A stretch of 64,000 nucleotides of DNA, taken from NCBI RefSeq assembly GCF_019966595.1, contig NZ_JAINFJ010000013.1, positions 15,049 through 79,048 on the forward strand, in the 5' to 3' direction. Both the position numbers and the translations under genes were made by a program. Positions 53,080 through 63,060 of this stretch are shown in pieces (position 1 is the first letter of the stretch; each line of letters starts with the position of its first letter). Source of the stretch: Oricola indica (GTDB lineage Bacteria; Pseudomonadota; Alphaproteobacteria; Rhizobiales; Rhizobiaceae). Under the pieces are notes generated by a model. It was given only the letters and a program-made list of their open reading frames with translations, was not told the origin of the DNA and made no database searches.

Positions 53080-54263
53080 CGGTCAGTGATACATTGGTAC
53101 TCGGTATCGTCGCCGGAGAACAATCCGGCGAGAATCTTGCCATTGATCTTCTGGACTCGATCAAGACCCGGTCCGGACGCAACATCTCGCTCGTCGGTGT
53201 CGGCGGCGACCGGCTTCGGGAGAGGGGGCTCGACAGCGTGTTCGATGCGTCGGAGATCGCCATAACAGGCGTTTCCGGAGTGCTCGCCAGTCTGCCGCGC
53301 CTGTTTCTGCGCATTCGACAGACGGCGGATGCCCTGATCGCGGCGCGGCCAGACGCGATCGTGCTGATCGATAGTCCGGATTTTTCTCACCGGGTGGCAC
53401 GACGCGTGAAACGCGCCCTTCCGGATACGCCGATCGTGAAGTATGTCGCGCCGTCCGTTTGGGCCTGGCGGCCGGACCGTGCGCGCAAGATGGCCGGACA
53501 TATTGACCACGTCCTTGCGATCCTTCCATTCGAGCCCGAGGTCATGCAACGCCTGGGCGGACCGCCAACGCACTATGTCGGGCATCCTCTGGCATCCGAC
53601 ACTGAACTGGCGGATATCTGGACCAAGCGGGAGAGCCGTTCCCAACCGAACGGGAACGAGGCATTCGATCTGCTTCTCCTTCCCGGGTCGCGGGTCGGCG
53701 AGGTCAAGTCACTGATCGGCGATTTCGGGGCTGCCGTAGCGGAATTGAACCGGCGCGGACGAACGTTCCGCATCCTCATGCCGACCCTGCCGAAACTTGT
53801 CGGGTTCCTGGAAAGCGAGACTGCAAACTGGCCGGTCAAGCCGACGATCACCGTGGAGCATTCTCAAAAGTTGGATGCCTTTCGGCGCGCGGACGCGGCG
53901 CTGGCGGCGTCCGGGACCGTGATCCTCGAACTCGCGCTCGCCGGGGTGCCCGCGATCAGTTGCTATCGAACGGACGCCTTCATGAAGCCGTTCCTGCCGA
54001 TGATTAAGATCTGGACCGCGGCGCTCCCGAATCTCATATGCGACCGACCGGTCGTTCCGGAGTTCCTGGACACGACGATCAGGCCCGGCATGCTTGCGCG
54101 CTGGATCGAGGAGTTGGTCGCGCCGGAAAGCCTTGCCGCGAAGCGCCAGCTCGACGCATTTCGGGATATGCGGGAACTGATGGCGACACCCGAACGTCCG
54201 GGCATTTCGGCTGCCGGCGTCGTGCTGGCGGAACTAAAGAGCAAGTCCCCGTCGCAGCAATAG
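53076..54263 (+). CDS. lpxB: Lipid-A-disaccharide synthase
   Basis: The 395-residue GT19 glycosyltransferase has LGIVAGEQSGENLAIDLL, VGVGGDRLRERGLDSVFD, IVKYVAPSVWAWRPDRARK and LAASGTVILELALAGVPAIS. It condenses lipid X with UDP-diacylglucosamine. It ends the leftmost-to-rightmost lpx run and converges on gltA. Confidence 0.96.
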   Translation: MTVSDTLVLGIVAGEQSGENLAIDLLDSIKTRSGRNISLVGVGGDRLRERGLDSVFDASEIAITGVSGVLASLPRLFLRIRQTADALIAARPDAIVLIDSPDFSHRVARRVKRALPDTPIVKYVAPSVWAWRPDRARKMAGHIDHVLAILPFEPEVMQRLGGPPTHYVGHPLASDTELADIWTKRESRSQPNGNEAFDLLLLPGSRVGEVKSLIGDFGAAVAELNRRGRTFRILMPTLPKLVGFLESETANWPVKPTITVEHSQKLDAFRRADAALAASGTVILELALAGVPAISCYRTDAFMKPFLPMIKIWTAALPNLICDRPVVPEFLDTTIRPGMLARWIEELVAPESLAAKRQLDAFRDMRELMATPERPGISAAGVVLAELKSKSPSQQ

Positions 54264-54295
54264 AAAAGGCCGGCCATCCTTTCGGAAAGCCGGCC
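54262..54295 (-). terminator. Terminator between lpxB and gltA
   Basis: GGCCGGC (54268-54274) pairs with GCCGGCC (54289-54295). On the minus strand TTTTCT follows, fitting gltA. The loop contains CCTTTCGG. Confidence 0.7.
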
Positions 54296-54317
54296 CAAAA
54301 CGTCATGCAAGAATGCG

Positions 54318-55610
54318 TCAGCTGCGCTTGTTCATCGGCACGTAATCGCGTTTCGGCGCGCCGGTGTAGAGCTGGCGGGGCCGTCCGATGCGCTGGTTCG
54401 GATCCTCGATCATTTCCTTCCACTGGGCGATCCAGCCAACCGTGCGGGCGACGGAGAACAGCACCGTGAACATGTTGGTCGGGAAGCCGAGCGCACGCAG
54501 CGTGATGCCCGAATAGAAGTCGATATTCGGATACAGCTTCTTCTCGACGAAATAATCGTCGTGAAGCGCGATCTTTTCCAGTTCCATGGCGACTTCCAGC
54601 ATCGGGTCGTCCTTGATGCCGAGTTCGCCAAGGACCTCATGCGTGGTCTTCTGCATGATCTTCGCGCGCGGGTCGTAGTTCTTGTAGACCCGGTGACCGA
54701 AGCCCATCAGGCGGAACGGATCGTTCTTGTCCTTCGCGCGCTCGATATATTCCGGTATACGGTCGACGCTGCCGATCTCGGCCAGCATGTTGAGCGCGGC
54801 TTCGTTGGCGCCGCCATGCGCCGGACCCCACAGGCAGGCGATGCCGGCCGCGATGCAGGCGAACGGATTTGCGCCGGAGGAGCCGGCAAGCCGCACGGTG
54901 GAGGTAGAGGCGTTCTGCTCGTGATCGGCATGCAGGATGAAGATACGGTCCATGGCGCGGGCCAGAACCGGATTCACCTCATATTCCTCGCAGGGGACCG
55001 CGAAACACATGCGCAGGAAGTTCGATGCGTAGTCGAGGTCATTCTGCGGATAAACGAAAGGCTGGCCGATGTGATATTTATAGGCCATGGCCGCGATCGT
55101 CGGCATCTTCGCGATCATGCGCATAGAGGCGACCATGCGCTGATGCGGATCGGAGATATCGGTCGAGTCGTGATAGAAGGCCGAAAGAGCGCCGACAGTG
55201 CCGCACATGACGGCCATCGGGTGTGCGTCGCGACGGAAGCCGGTGAAGAACCGGTTCATCTGCTCATGCACCATGGTGTGGCGCGTCACGCGGTAGTCGA
55301 AATCGGACTTCTGGGTCTTCGTCGGCAATTCGCCATAGAGCAGCAGGTAGCAGACTTCCAGGAAGTCGCCGTGCTCGGCCAGTTGCTCGATCGGATAGCC
55401 GCGATGAAGCAATGTGCCCTCATCGCCGTCGATGAAGGTGATTTCCGAATCGCAAGACGCGGTGGAGGTGAAACCCGGGTCGTAGGTAAACGCGCCGGTT
55501 TCCTTGTAGAGGCTGGATATGTCGATGACGTCCGGCCCGATAGAACCTTTGCGTACGGAGAAGTCATGCTCCTTACCCGAGAATGACAGTTTCGCAGTTT
55601 CCTCAGACAT
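54318..55610 (-). CDS. gltA: Citrate synthase
   Basis: The 430-residue type II citrate synthase has [54 protein letters not shown] with the catalytic His, and [14 protein letters not shown] with the second His and Asp region. It opens the TCA cycle. AGGAGA precedes ATG 55610. The 180-bp region upstream, before gltX ends, presumably holds its promoter. Confidence 0.98.
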   Translation of the reverse strand: MSEETAKLSFSGKEHDFSVRKGSIGPDVIDISSLYKETGAFTYDPGFTSTASCDSEITFIDGDEGTLLHRGYPIEQLAEHGDFLEVCYLLLYGELPTKTQKSDFDYRVTRHTMVHEQMNRFFTGFRRDAHPMAVMCGTVGALSAFYHDSTDISDPHQRMVASMRMIAKMPTIAAMAYKYHIGQPFVYPQNDLDYASNFLRMCFAVPCEEYEVNPVLARAMDRIFILHADHEQNASTSTVRLAGSSGANPFACIAAGIACLWGPAHGGANEAALNMLAEIGSVDRIPEYIERAKDKNDPFRLMGFGHRVYKNYDPRAKIMQKTTHEVLGELGIKDDPMLEVAMELEKIALHDDYFVEKKLYPNIDFYSGITLRALGFPTNMFTVLFSVARTVGWIAQWKEMIEDPNQRIGRPRQLYTGAPKRDYVPMNKRS

Positions 55611-55790
55611 GATGTCTCCTTCTCAAACAAAACTTTTCACGGAAAAGACGTGAATTATTGCAATGCAGCATATTCCTGTATGAATGGTCCCGCGCTGGTT
55701 GCTACCGTATCCGCGACGCGCTGCCAAGCCAGCCTAAGGGCTTAATGCTGCGATGCATTATAAGTCTCGGAGCGCCTGTGAGAAAGCCTT

Positions 55791-57215
55791 TTAAGACTCG
55801 CAATCACGAATGCGCGCCAGCGATTCCTCCCGACCGAGTACGGCCAGGACATCGAAAACCCCTGGCGACGTCGCGCGGCCGGTCAGCGCCGCTCTGAGAG
55901 GCTGCGCAACCTTGCCGAGCTTGAGTTCCTCTGTTTCCGCGAAGGCACGTACAGCTGCGTCCAGCGCCTCGACGGACCATTCGCCGACAGCCTCGAGTTG
56001 CGGTCGCAGGCGGCCCAGAACCTGCCGCGCCTCGTCGGACAGGATACCGGACGCCTTTTCATCGAAGTTCAAAGGACGTTCGGCGAAAAGATAGCCCGCG
56101 CTGTCGATCAGTTCGGTCAGCGTCTTGGCGCGTTCCTTGAGGCCCGGCATCGCTGCGAGCAGTTTTGCGCGCATCTCCGGGGCCGAGAGCTTTTCGCGAA
56201 TGGCTTCCGTGTTCTCGAGTTCCGGCAGAAGGGCTACGATCCGTTCGACAAGATAGGCATCGTCGGCGCCGCGGATATAGAGCCCGTTGGTGGCTTCCAG
56301 TTTGGCGAAGTCGAACCGCGCCGCGCCCTTGTTGACGTCGGTAACGTCGAACCACTCGATCATCTGCTCCGTCGACATGATCTCGTCATCGCCATGGCTC
56401 CAGCCGAGACGGGAGAGGTAGTTCCTCAATGCCTCGGGCAGATAACCCATCGCCCTGTAGGCCTCGACGCCAAGCGCGCCATGGCGCTTGGAGAGCTTCG
56501 CACCGTCGGGGCCGTGGATCAGCGGGATGTGGGCCATGTTCGGGACGTCCCAACCCATCGACTGGAAAATGATCGTCTGGCGCGCCGCATTGGTCAGGTG
56601 GTCGTCGCCGCGAATGACATGCGTGACGCCCATGTCGTGATCATCCACTACGACCGCCAGCATATAGGTCGGGTTGCCGTCGGATCGCAGGATGATGAAG
56701 TCGTCCAGATCCTTGTTCGGGAAGCGCACATCGCCCTGGACCATGTCGCGCACGACCGTTTCGCCCTCGCGTGGCGCCTTGATGCGAACCACCGGCGACA
56801 CGCCTTCAGGGGCCTCCGAGGGATCGCGGTCACGCCAGCGGCCGTCATAGCGGGGCGGACGGCCTTCCGCGCGGGCCTTCTCGCGCATCTCCGTCAGCTC
56901 CTCGGCGGATGCATAGCAGTGATATGCCAAGCCTTTTTCGACCAGCTCGAGCGCAACGGCGCGATGTCTGACGGCCCGTTCGTACTGGGATATGGGCTCG
57001 CCGTCCCAATCCAGTCCGAGCCAATGCAACCCGTCCAGGATCGCCTCAACCGCTGCTTGCGACGAACGTTCGCGGTCGGTATCCTCGATCCTCAGATACA
57101 TTTTGCCGCCGGTGTGTCGGGCGTAGAGCCAGTTGAACAGTGCGGTGCGTGCGCCGCCAATGTGCAGGAAACCGGTCGGGGAGGGGGCGAAACGGGTGAC
57201 GACCTCGCCAGTCAT
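55791..57215 (-). CDS. gltX: Glutamate--tRNA ligase
   Basis: The 474-residue class I synthetase has the HIGH-type motif [32 protein letters not shown], and the KMSKS-type motif [10 protein letters not shown]. It is full length. Hyphomicrobiales often carry two gltX genes, so this may not be the only copy. It is divergent from comEC across 124 bp. Confidence 0.96.
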   Translation of the reverse strand: MTGEVVTRFAPSPTGFLHIGGARTALFNWLYARHTGGKMYLRIEDTDRERSSQAAVEAILDGLHWLGLDWDGEPISQYERAVRHRAVALELVEKGLAYHCYASAEELTEMREKARAEGRPPRYDGRWRDRDPSEAPEGVSPVVRIKAPREGETVVRDMVQGDVRFPNKDLDDFIILRSDGNPTYMLAVVVDDHDMGVTHVIRGDDHLTNAARQTIIFQSMGWDVPNMAHIPLIHGPDGAKLSKRHGALGVEAYRAMGYLPEALRNYLSRLGWSHGDDEIMSTEQMIEWFDVTDVNKGAARFDFAKLEATNGLYIRGADDAYLVERIVALLPELENTEAIREKLSAPEMRAKLLAAMPGLKERAKTLTELIDSAGYLFAERPLNFDEKASGILSDEARQVLGRLRPQLEAVGEWSVEALDAAVRAFAETEELKLGKVAQPLRAALTGRATSPGVFDVLAVLGREESLARIRDCES

Positions 57216-57339
57216 GCTGTGCTCCGATTGTTTTGATTAGCGGGCCGTCAAGGCGGCCGGGTGCGGAATTCGGTGCACGTCTAACACACGCCGCGCCCAG
57301 CGCAAACAAGGCCTGTGGCGCCCGGAGCGCTCATCCGCA

Positions 57340-59700
57340 ATGACCGGGGAAGCCAGGCACGACACGCGGACCACGACCGATGAAAGGCTGTTCTTTCGCC
57401 CAGCCGGCGAAGAGGCTGGGCAAACGGTCATTCCGGTCGTCGAAGAGGCACTGCCCGACGCCGCTAAGCCGTTCCGGCGCCCACATCTGCCCCGGCTGCC
57501 TGTGCCGACCCGTCGCAGCCTGCAACGCGCATGGCGGAGCGCCACAGAGCGCGAACGAGCCGTCGGTACGCCTTTCCTGTTTCTTCCCGTCGGACTGCTC
57601 GCGGGTATCGTTTTATATTTTCGCCTTCCGGTCGAACCGCAGCCCTGGAACCTGCCGGTCGGGCTCGTAACACTCGCGCTTATTTTGTTTGCACTGAGAG
57701 GCCAGACCGGGCCGGTGCGCATGGTGGCGGTGTTCGGCTTCGTCATCGTCGCCGGAATGTCACTGGCACAGGCGCAAACATGGTGGACGGCGACCCCGAT
57801 GCTTGGCTCGGATGTCTCGACGCGCCTCACCGGTCGCATAACGGCGATGGAGGAGCGCGCGAACGGGCGGACCCGGTTCACGATCGACGTGCTCAAAACC
57901 GAGCGGCCGGCCCTCTATTATGCGCCGGATCGCGTTCGTGTGACCGCACCGGGATCGGCCGAGGGTTTCGAGGTGGGAGGCGGGATAAAAGGGCTCGTCC
58001 GACTGACGTCGCCTTCCGGCCCATTCCATCCCGGAGGCTACGATTTCGGTTTCCATGCCTTTTACGACGGCCTCGGCGCCAACGGCTTCTTTCTCGGTCA
58101 TCCTGATCCGATTGAAATACCGGCGCAATCATGGGGCATGAAAAGCCTCGCAACGGCTGTCGAGCGTGCGCGCCTTGCAATCAGCCGGGAGATCCAGCGA
58201 TCCGCACCGGGACGGGAAGGCGCCGTCGCCGCGGCTCTTGTGACGGGAAACAAGTCCGGCATTCCGGAAAGCGTGACCGAAGCGCTCCGCGTCTCCGGGC
58301 TGGCCCACATCCTGTCGATTTCCGGCCTCCACATGGCGCTTGTCGCCGCAACGGTGATGGCGACGTTGCGGCTGGGGTTCGCCTTCGCTCCCGAGTGGTC
58401 GGCACGCCGCCCCGTGAAAAAATATGCGGCAGCCGGTGCGCTTGCCGCTACGGGGTTCTACCTGTTCCTCGCAGGCGCCGGCGTGGCCACCCAACGGTCT
58501 TTCGCCATGCTCGCCATCATGCTGTTGGCGCTGACATTCGACCGGAACGCCGTGACCATGCGCAATCTGGCACTGGCGGGCCTGCTTGTCATGGCGATCG
58601 CACCGCATGAGGTGACGGGTCCGGGGTTCCAGATGTCGTTTGCCGCAACCGCAGCGCTGATTGCGGTCTATGGCGGCTGGCAGGATTGGACCAACAGGCG
58701 CGAGAGGCGGCAAACGGAACGAACGGAGAGGGGACCGTTCATCGCCAGTCTTGTCACCCTGTCGCGCTATGCGTTCGGAATAGCCGTGACATCGCTGGTC
58801 GCCGGGGCGGCGACCGGACTGTTTGCATCCTATCATTTCGGGCGGGTCGCGCCCTATGGCCTCCTTGCGAATCTGGCCGCCATGCCCGTCGTGACAATCC
58901 TGGTCATGCCGCTTGCGGTCGCCGCCATGGTCTTCATGCCGTTCGGCCTGCATGTCTACCTCTTCAAGGCGATGGCATGGGCTGTGGGACTGGTAATCAC
59001 CATAGCCGAACGTGTCGCGGCTATGCATCCGCCGCTTGCGACCGGACAGATGCCGTCCGCGGCGCTTGGATTGCTGTCATTGGGACTTGTGGTTCTGTGC
59101 CTCCTGACAACGCGCCTGCGATGGCTGTCGCTGCCGTTCTTCGGGGCAGGGTTCATCGTCTGGTCCGCTGCGTCGCCACCGATCGCGGTCGTGTCCGAAG
59201 ATGGCCGCCAGTTTGCATTGATCGCGGCGCAGGCAGATGGCGTCCGCCTGCATACCAATCGGGAGCGTCCGAATGCATTCACGATGGAGTTGTGGCATCA
59301 GGCCTATCGGGCGGCCGATTTCGTCAAACCAGATGAGTCTACGGTCATGACATGCGGTAAATCGATCTGCAGCGCACAGGCCGGCAATGCGCGTGCGTCC
59401 GCGCGAATTGGCTATATATCCGCGGCCTTCGAAGACATGAGAACGTCCAGTACGAGCCTCGAAACGCTATGCCGTGAATACGATCTGGTGATCTTCGCCA
59501 AGGCGCCGTCGCCAAAAACCTGCGCCGACGGCACGCCCGTTCTTTCCGCGCAAACGCTGGCGTTGAATGGAACGGCTGAAATCCGTCTCGCGCCCGGTGG
59601 CCAAGTCAAGATCACGCATGCGCTTCCAGGACCCGTCAGGCCATGGCTGGATCACCGCCGCTATTCGCGTGCCGCACGCGACCTTGCCGATCGGCGATAG
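57340..59700 (+). CDS. comEC: ComEC/Rec2-family membrane protein
   Basis: The 786-residue protein has a long polar N-terminus with RRSLQRAWRSATERERAVGTP, several hydrophobic helices, a soluble DUF4131-type region (about residues 165-260), and a competence core with VTEALRVSGLAHILSISGLHMAL and VLAAGAGVATQRS-like helices. It would form the inner-membrane DNA channel in transformation. The C-terminal part (about residues 610-786) is not obviously a metallo-beta-lactamase: no HxHxDH motif is visible. The gene converges on lexA with 2 nt between the stops. Confidence 0.88.
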   Translation: MTGEARHDTRTTTDERLFFRPAGEEAGQTVIPVVEEALPDAAKPFRRPHLPRLPVPTRRSLQRAWRSATERERAVGTPFLFLPVGLLAGIVLYFRLPVEPQPWNLPVGLVTLALILFALRGQTGPVRMVAVFGFVIVAGMSLAQAQTWWTATPMLGSDVSTRLTGRITAMEERANGRTRFTIDVLKTERPALYYAPDRVRVTAPGSAEGFEVGGGIKGLVRLTSPSGPFHPGGYDFGFHAFYDGLGANGFFLGHPDPIEIPAQSWGMKSLATAVERARLAISREIQRSAPGREGAVAAALVTGNKSGIPESVTEALRVSGLAHILSISGLHMALVAATVMATLRLGFAFAPEWSARRPVKKYAAAGALAATGFYLFLAGAGVATQRSFAMLAIMLLALTFDRNAVTMRNLALAGLLVMAIAPHEVTGPGFQMSFAATAALIAVYGGWQDWTNRRERRQTERTERGPFIASLVTLSRYAFGIAVTSLVAGAATGLFASYHFGRVAPYGLLANLAAMPVVTILVMPLAVAAMVFMPFGLHVYLFKAMAWAVGLVITIAERVAAMHPPLATGQMPSAALGLLSLGLVVLCLLTTRLRWLSLPFFGAGFIVWSAASPPIAVVSEDGRQFALIAAQADGVRLHTNRERPNAFTMELWHQAYRAADFVKPDESTVMTCGKSICSAQAGNARASARIGYISAAFEDMRTSSTSLETLCREYDLVIFAKAPSPKTCADGTPVLSAQTLALNGTAEIRLAPGGQVKITHALPGPVRPWLDHRRYSRAARDLADRR

Positions 59701-59702
59701 CG

Positions 59703-60422
59703 TCAGTAGCGGCGAATGAGACCGACGAGCCGACCCTGCACGCGAACGCGGTCGGGTCCGAAGATACGGGTCTCGTAGGCCGGATTCGCCGCTTCGAGCG
59801 CGATCGAGGCGCCCTTGCGGCGGAAACGTTTCAGCGTCGCTTCCTCGTCGTCTACGAGTGCCACGATTATGTCGCCCGCATTGGCGGTATCGCTCTTCTT
59901 GATGATCGCCGTATCGCCGCTGAAGATACCGGCCTCGATCATCGAATCGCCCTCGACCTCAAGCGCGTAATGCTCGCCGGCGCCGATCATGTCCGGCGGA
60001 AGCGAGATCGAGCGCGTCTGGTGTTCGATGGCGGAAATCGGCACGCCGGCCGCGATCTTGCCCATGACGGGGATCGCGATCGGGCCGTCCGCATCATTTG
60101 CCTTGACGGGTCGCGGAGCCGGCTTCGGTTCGGGCGCCGGCCTTCCAAGACTTCCCTGAATGACGCTGGGGGAAAAGCCGCGCCGTTGACCCGCGCCGGG
60201 CGTCAGGCTGTCGGGCAGCCGGATTACCTCCAGAGCACGAGCGCGATTCGGAAGCCTGCGAATGAAGCCGCGCTCTTCCAGCGCGGTGATCAGGCGGTGA
60301 ATTCCCGACTTCGATGCGAGGTTCAGCGCTTCCTTCATTTCGTCGAAGGATGGCGGCACGCCGGACTCCTTCAGACGCTCATTGATGAACATCAGGAGAT
60401 CGAGTTGTTTGCGTGTCAGCAT
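59703..60422 (-). CDS. lexA: SOS repressor LexA
   Basis: The 239-residue repressor has the winged helix [20 protein letters not shown], a variable linker rich in Pro, the Ala-Gly cleavage site in [10 protein letters not shown], the catalytic Ser in [12 protein letters not shown] and Lys in [13 protein letters not shown]-type region after VDDEEATLK. RecA-stimulated self-cleavage derepresses the SOS regulon. A perfect alphaproteobacterial LexA box lies in its own promoter. Confidence 0.97.
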   Translation of the reverse strand: MLTRKQLDLLMFINERLKESGVPPSFDEMKEALNLASKSGIHRLITALEERGFIRRLPNRARALEVIRLPDSLTPGAGQRRGFSPSVIQGSLGRPAPEPKPAPRPVKANDADGPIAIPVMGKIAAGVPISAIEHQTRSISLPPDMIGAGEHYALEVEGDSMIEAGIFSGDTAIIKKSDTANAGDIIVALVDDEEATLKRFRRKGASIALEAANPAYETRIFGPDRVRVQGRLVGLIRRY

Positions 60423-60463
60423 CGCGCCCTCGCAGAATCAAATATAAACAAACACAGAACGGA

Positions 60464-60492
60464 CATTATCTGTTCCATATGTGTTCTGCAAG
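60464..60492 (-). promoter_or_regulatory. lexA promoter with LexA box (autoregulation)
   Basis: On the minus strand, CTTGCA (60487-60492), a 17-bp spacer and ATAATG (60464-60469) form the promoter. The box GAAC-N7-GAAC (60472-60486; GTTC-N7-GTTC on the plus strand) fills the spacer, so bound LexA would block RNA polymerase. Confidence 0.85.
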
Positions 60493-60518
60493 CGTTTAAC
60501 AATCGTTTAAACGCTGGG

Positions 60519-61751
60519 CTATTTAAGCTCCAATATTTCCACCGTGTCGCCAATGGCCGCCGAAGGCGCGTGCGGCGGTCGTATGATCAGCGCGTCGGAG
60601 CGCGCGAAGGTGCTGATCATCGAGGAATCCTGAACGGGGAAGGGGGTGACGTGGAGTTCACCTGATTCGGCGCGGTATGTCGCCGCGCGCACATAATCCT
60701 CGCGGCGGTCGTTCTCCCGCATCGGTGCATCGAGAACTGCCGGCACGCGCCGTTGCGCGAAATCCCGGCCTCCGAGTTTTTCGAGAAGCGGCCGGAGAAA
60801 CAGGATGGCGCAGACCATTGCCGAGACAGGATTGCCCGGCAGACCGAGAATGCGCATGTCACCAAGCCGGCCGAACATCAGCGGCTTGCCCGGGCGCATG
60901 GCGATTCGCCAGAAGTCGAGTTCCATCCCGCGTGCGACGAAAACCTTCTGGACGAGGTCGTGATCGCCGACGGATGCGCCGCCGAGGGTCACCAGTATAT
61001 CGAGCTCATCGGCGACCGCGCGGTCCAGCCTGTCGGCAAGATCCGCTTCCCGATCCGCGACGATGCCGAGATCGATGGGGTCGCCTCCGGCTTCGCGCGC
61101 AAGCGCCGCGACGCCGTATGAGTTCGATGCGATGATCTGGCCCGGACCGGGCACTGAGCCAGGCAGCAGCAATTCATCGCCGGTCGCGAGAATGCCGACG
61201 CGCGGTTTTCGGATGACAGGCAGGTCAGGGTGATTGGCCGCCGCCGCGAGGCAAAGCGCCCCGGCATCGATCATAGTTCCGGCCGGAAGCACGGATTGTC
61301 CCTGTTTGAAATCGAGGCCGGCGGCGCGAATATGGCGTCCTGCCGGTTCGCTCTGGTTCGAGCGGATACGGCCATCGGCGAGAACGGTCGCGTTTTCCTG
61401 CAACATCACCGTATCGGCTCCGCCGGGCACGACGCTTCCGGTAAAGATCCGAACGGTCTGGCCGACACCGACCTTGCCTTCAAAGGGATGACCTGCAGCC
61501 GCTTCGCCGATCAGGTCGAGATCGGCAGGTGAATTTGCGATATCGGAAGCGCGCACCGCATAGCCATCCATGGCGGAAACGGCCTGCGGCGGCTGGGTGC
61601 GACGCGCCGTGATACCGGCCGCAAGAACGCGCCCGTGGGCGTCGTTCAGCGCGACAGTCTCGCTGCCGAGCGGCGCGGCATCCGCCAGTAGCCGCTCCCG
61701 GGCTTCTCCGACCGGTATCAAGGGCCCGCTCAAGGTGCGCTCCGGGTCCAT
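60519..61751 (-). CDS. moeA: Molybdopterin molybdotransferase MoeA
   Basis: The 410-residue enzyme inserts molybdate into adenylated molybdopterin. Motifs are [58 protein letters not shown] and [17 protein letters not shown]. Its 5' end overlaps moaC by 22 nt, so they are translationally coupled. Confidence 0.96.
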   Translation of the reverse strand: MDPERTLSGPLIPVGEARERLLADAAPLGSETVALNDAHGRVLAAGITARRTQPPQAVSAMDGYAVRASDIANSPADLDLIGEAAAGHPFEGKVGVGQTVRIFTGSVVPGGADTVMLQENATVLADGRIRSNQSEPAGRHIRAAGLDFKQGQSVLPAGTMIDAGALCLAAAANHPDLPVIRKPRVGILATGDELLLPGSVPGPGQIIASNSYGVAALAREAGGDPIDLGIVADREADLADRLDRAVADELDILVTLGGASVGDHDLVQKVFVARGMELDFWRIAMRPGKPLMFGRLGDMRILGLPGNPVSAMVCAILFLRPLLEKLGGRDFAQRRVPAVLDAPMRENDRREDYVRAATYRAESGELHVTPFPVQDSSMISTFARSDALIIRPPHAPSAAIGDTVEILELK

Positions 61752-62227
61752 TCGCCCGACTTACCGCCAGTCTTGGAGACCAGCCGGACAGGCCCGATCT
61801 CCATGCCCTTGTCGATGGCTTTCGCCATGTCGTAGATCGTCAGGCAGGCGACGGAGACCGCCGTCAGCGCCTCCATCTCGACGCCAGTCTTGCCGGTCAG
61901 CCGGGCCAGCGCCTCGACGCGAAATCCGGGCAGGGCGGGGTCCGGTTCTATCTCGACCGAAACCTTGGACAGCATCAATGGGTGGCAAAGCGGAATGAGT
62001 TCATGCGTCTTCTTGGCCGCCATGATCCCCGCGATCCGCGCCACCGAGACGACATCGCCCTTCTTGGCGTTGCCCGAAAGAATCGCATCCAGTGTCTCGG
62101 CGGTCATGCTGACATGGCCTTCGGCGACGGCTTCGCGCACCGTGTCGTCCTTGCTGGCGACATCGACCATGTTGGCCGCACCGTCAGCGCCCAGATGGGT
62201 CAGCGAGCCGGCGTCCTTTTCGGCCAT
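61730..62227 (-). CDS. moaC: Cyclic pyranopterin monophosphate synthase MoaC
   Basis: The 165-residue enzyme works in the first step of molybdopterin synthesis. It has [37 protein letters not shown] and [20 protein letters not shown] with the catalytic residues, and [23 protein letters not shown]. No moaA is adjacent. It starts one nucleotide after the trpC stop region. Confidence 0.97.
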   Translation of the reverse strand: MAEKDAGSLTHLGADGAANMVDVASKDDTVREAVAEGHVSMTAETLDAILSGNAKKGDVVSVARIAGIMAAKKTHELIPLCHPLMLSKVSVEIEPDPALPGFRVEALARLTGKTGVEMEALTAVSVACLTIYDMAKAIDKGMEIGPVRLVSKTGGKSGEWTRSAP

Positions 62228-62228
62228 C

Positions 62229-63047
62229 TCAGGCTGACTTCCGTTCCGCGCCGGCTTCGCCGGTCAGCAGGAGCCGTGTCGCGGCGGTGACATCGTCCTG
62301 GCGCATGAGGCTTTCTCCGACCAGGAAGGCCGAGATACCGGACCGCTCAAGACGCAGGCAATCGTCATGCGTGACAATGCCGCTTTCGCCGACGAGGAGC
62401 CTGTCCCCGGTGACCATCGAGGCGAGCCGTTCGCTGTTCGCCAGATCCACTTTGAAGGTCCGCAGATTGCGGTTGTTGACGCCGAGCAGCTTCGAGGAAA
62501 GCTTCAATGCCCGTTCCGTTTCGGCCTCGTCATGGACTTCGATCAGTGCATCCATGCCGAGTTCGAAGGCGGTATCCTCCAGCGCGCGCGCTTCGTCGTC
62601 GGAGAGCGAGGCCATGATGATGAGGATCGCGTCGGCGCCCCAACTCCTCGCTTCGTAGACCTGGTAGGGCTCGAACATGAAGTCCTTGCGAAGGGCCGGG
62701 AGCGAACACGCGTCGCGCGCGGCCGTCAGATATTCCGGCGCGCCCTGAAAGGAGGGGGTGTCCGTCAGAACCGAGAGGCACGCCGCGCCGCCGTGCTCGT
62801 AGGCCGTCGCCAATGCAGGCGGGTCGAAGTCCGGACGGATCAGGCCTTTCGAAGGGCTCGCCTTCTTGATCTCGGCGATCAGGCCAAATTCGCCGATGGC
62901 CTTGCGGGCTTGAAGGGCAGCGAGGAACCCGCGAGGCGGCCCGATGTCCGCCAGGCGCGACTTGACCTCGTTCAATGGGCAGGCCGCTTTCGCCGCTGCG
63001 ATTTCCTCGCGCTTGTAGGTTTCGATTTTCTGCAGGATATCAGACAC
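62229..63047 (-). CDS. trpC: Indole-3-glycerol phosphate synthase
   Basis: The 272-residue TIM-barrel enzyme has [73 protein letters not shown] and VGESGI. I take GTG 63047 (AGGA upstream), because it gives the conserved VSDILQKIE start; the frame is open 30 nt further. It is 13 nt from the end of trpD. Confidence 0.97.
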   Translation of the reverse strand: MSDILQKIETYKREEIAAAKAACPLNEVKSRLADIGPPRGFLAALQARKAIGEFGLIAEIKKASPSKGLIRPDFDPPALATAYEHGGAACLSVLTDTPSFQGAPEYLTAARDACSLPALRKDFMFEPYQVYEARSWGADAILIIMASLSDDEARALEDTAFELGMDALIEVHDEAETERALKLSSKLLGVNNRNLRTFKVDLANSERLASMVTGDRLLVGESGIVTHDDCLRLERSGISAFLVGESLMRQDDVTAATRLLLTGEAGAERKSA

Positions 63048-63060
63048 TTGTTCTACTGTC

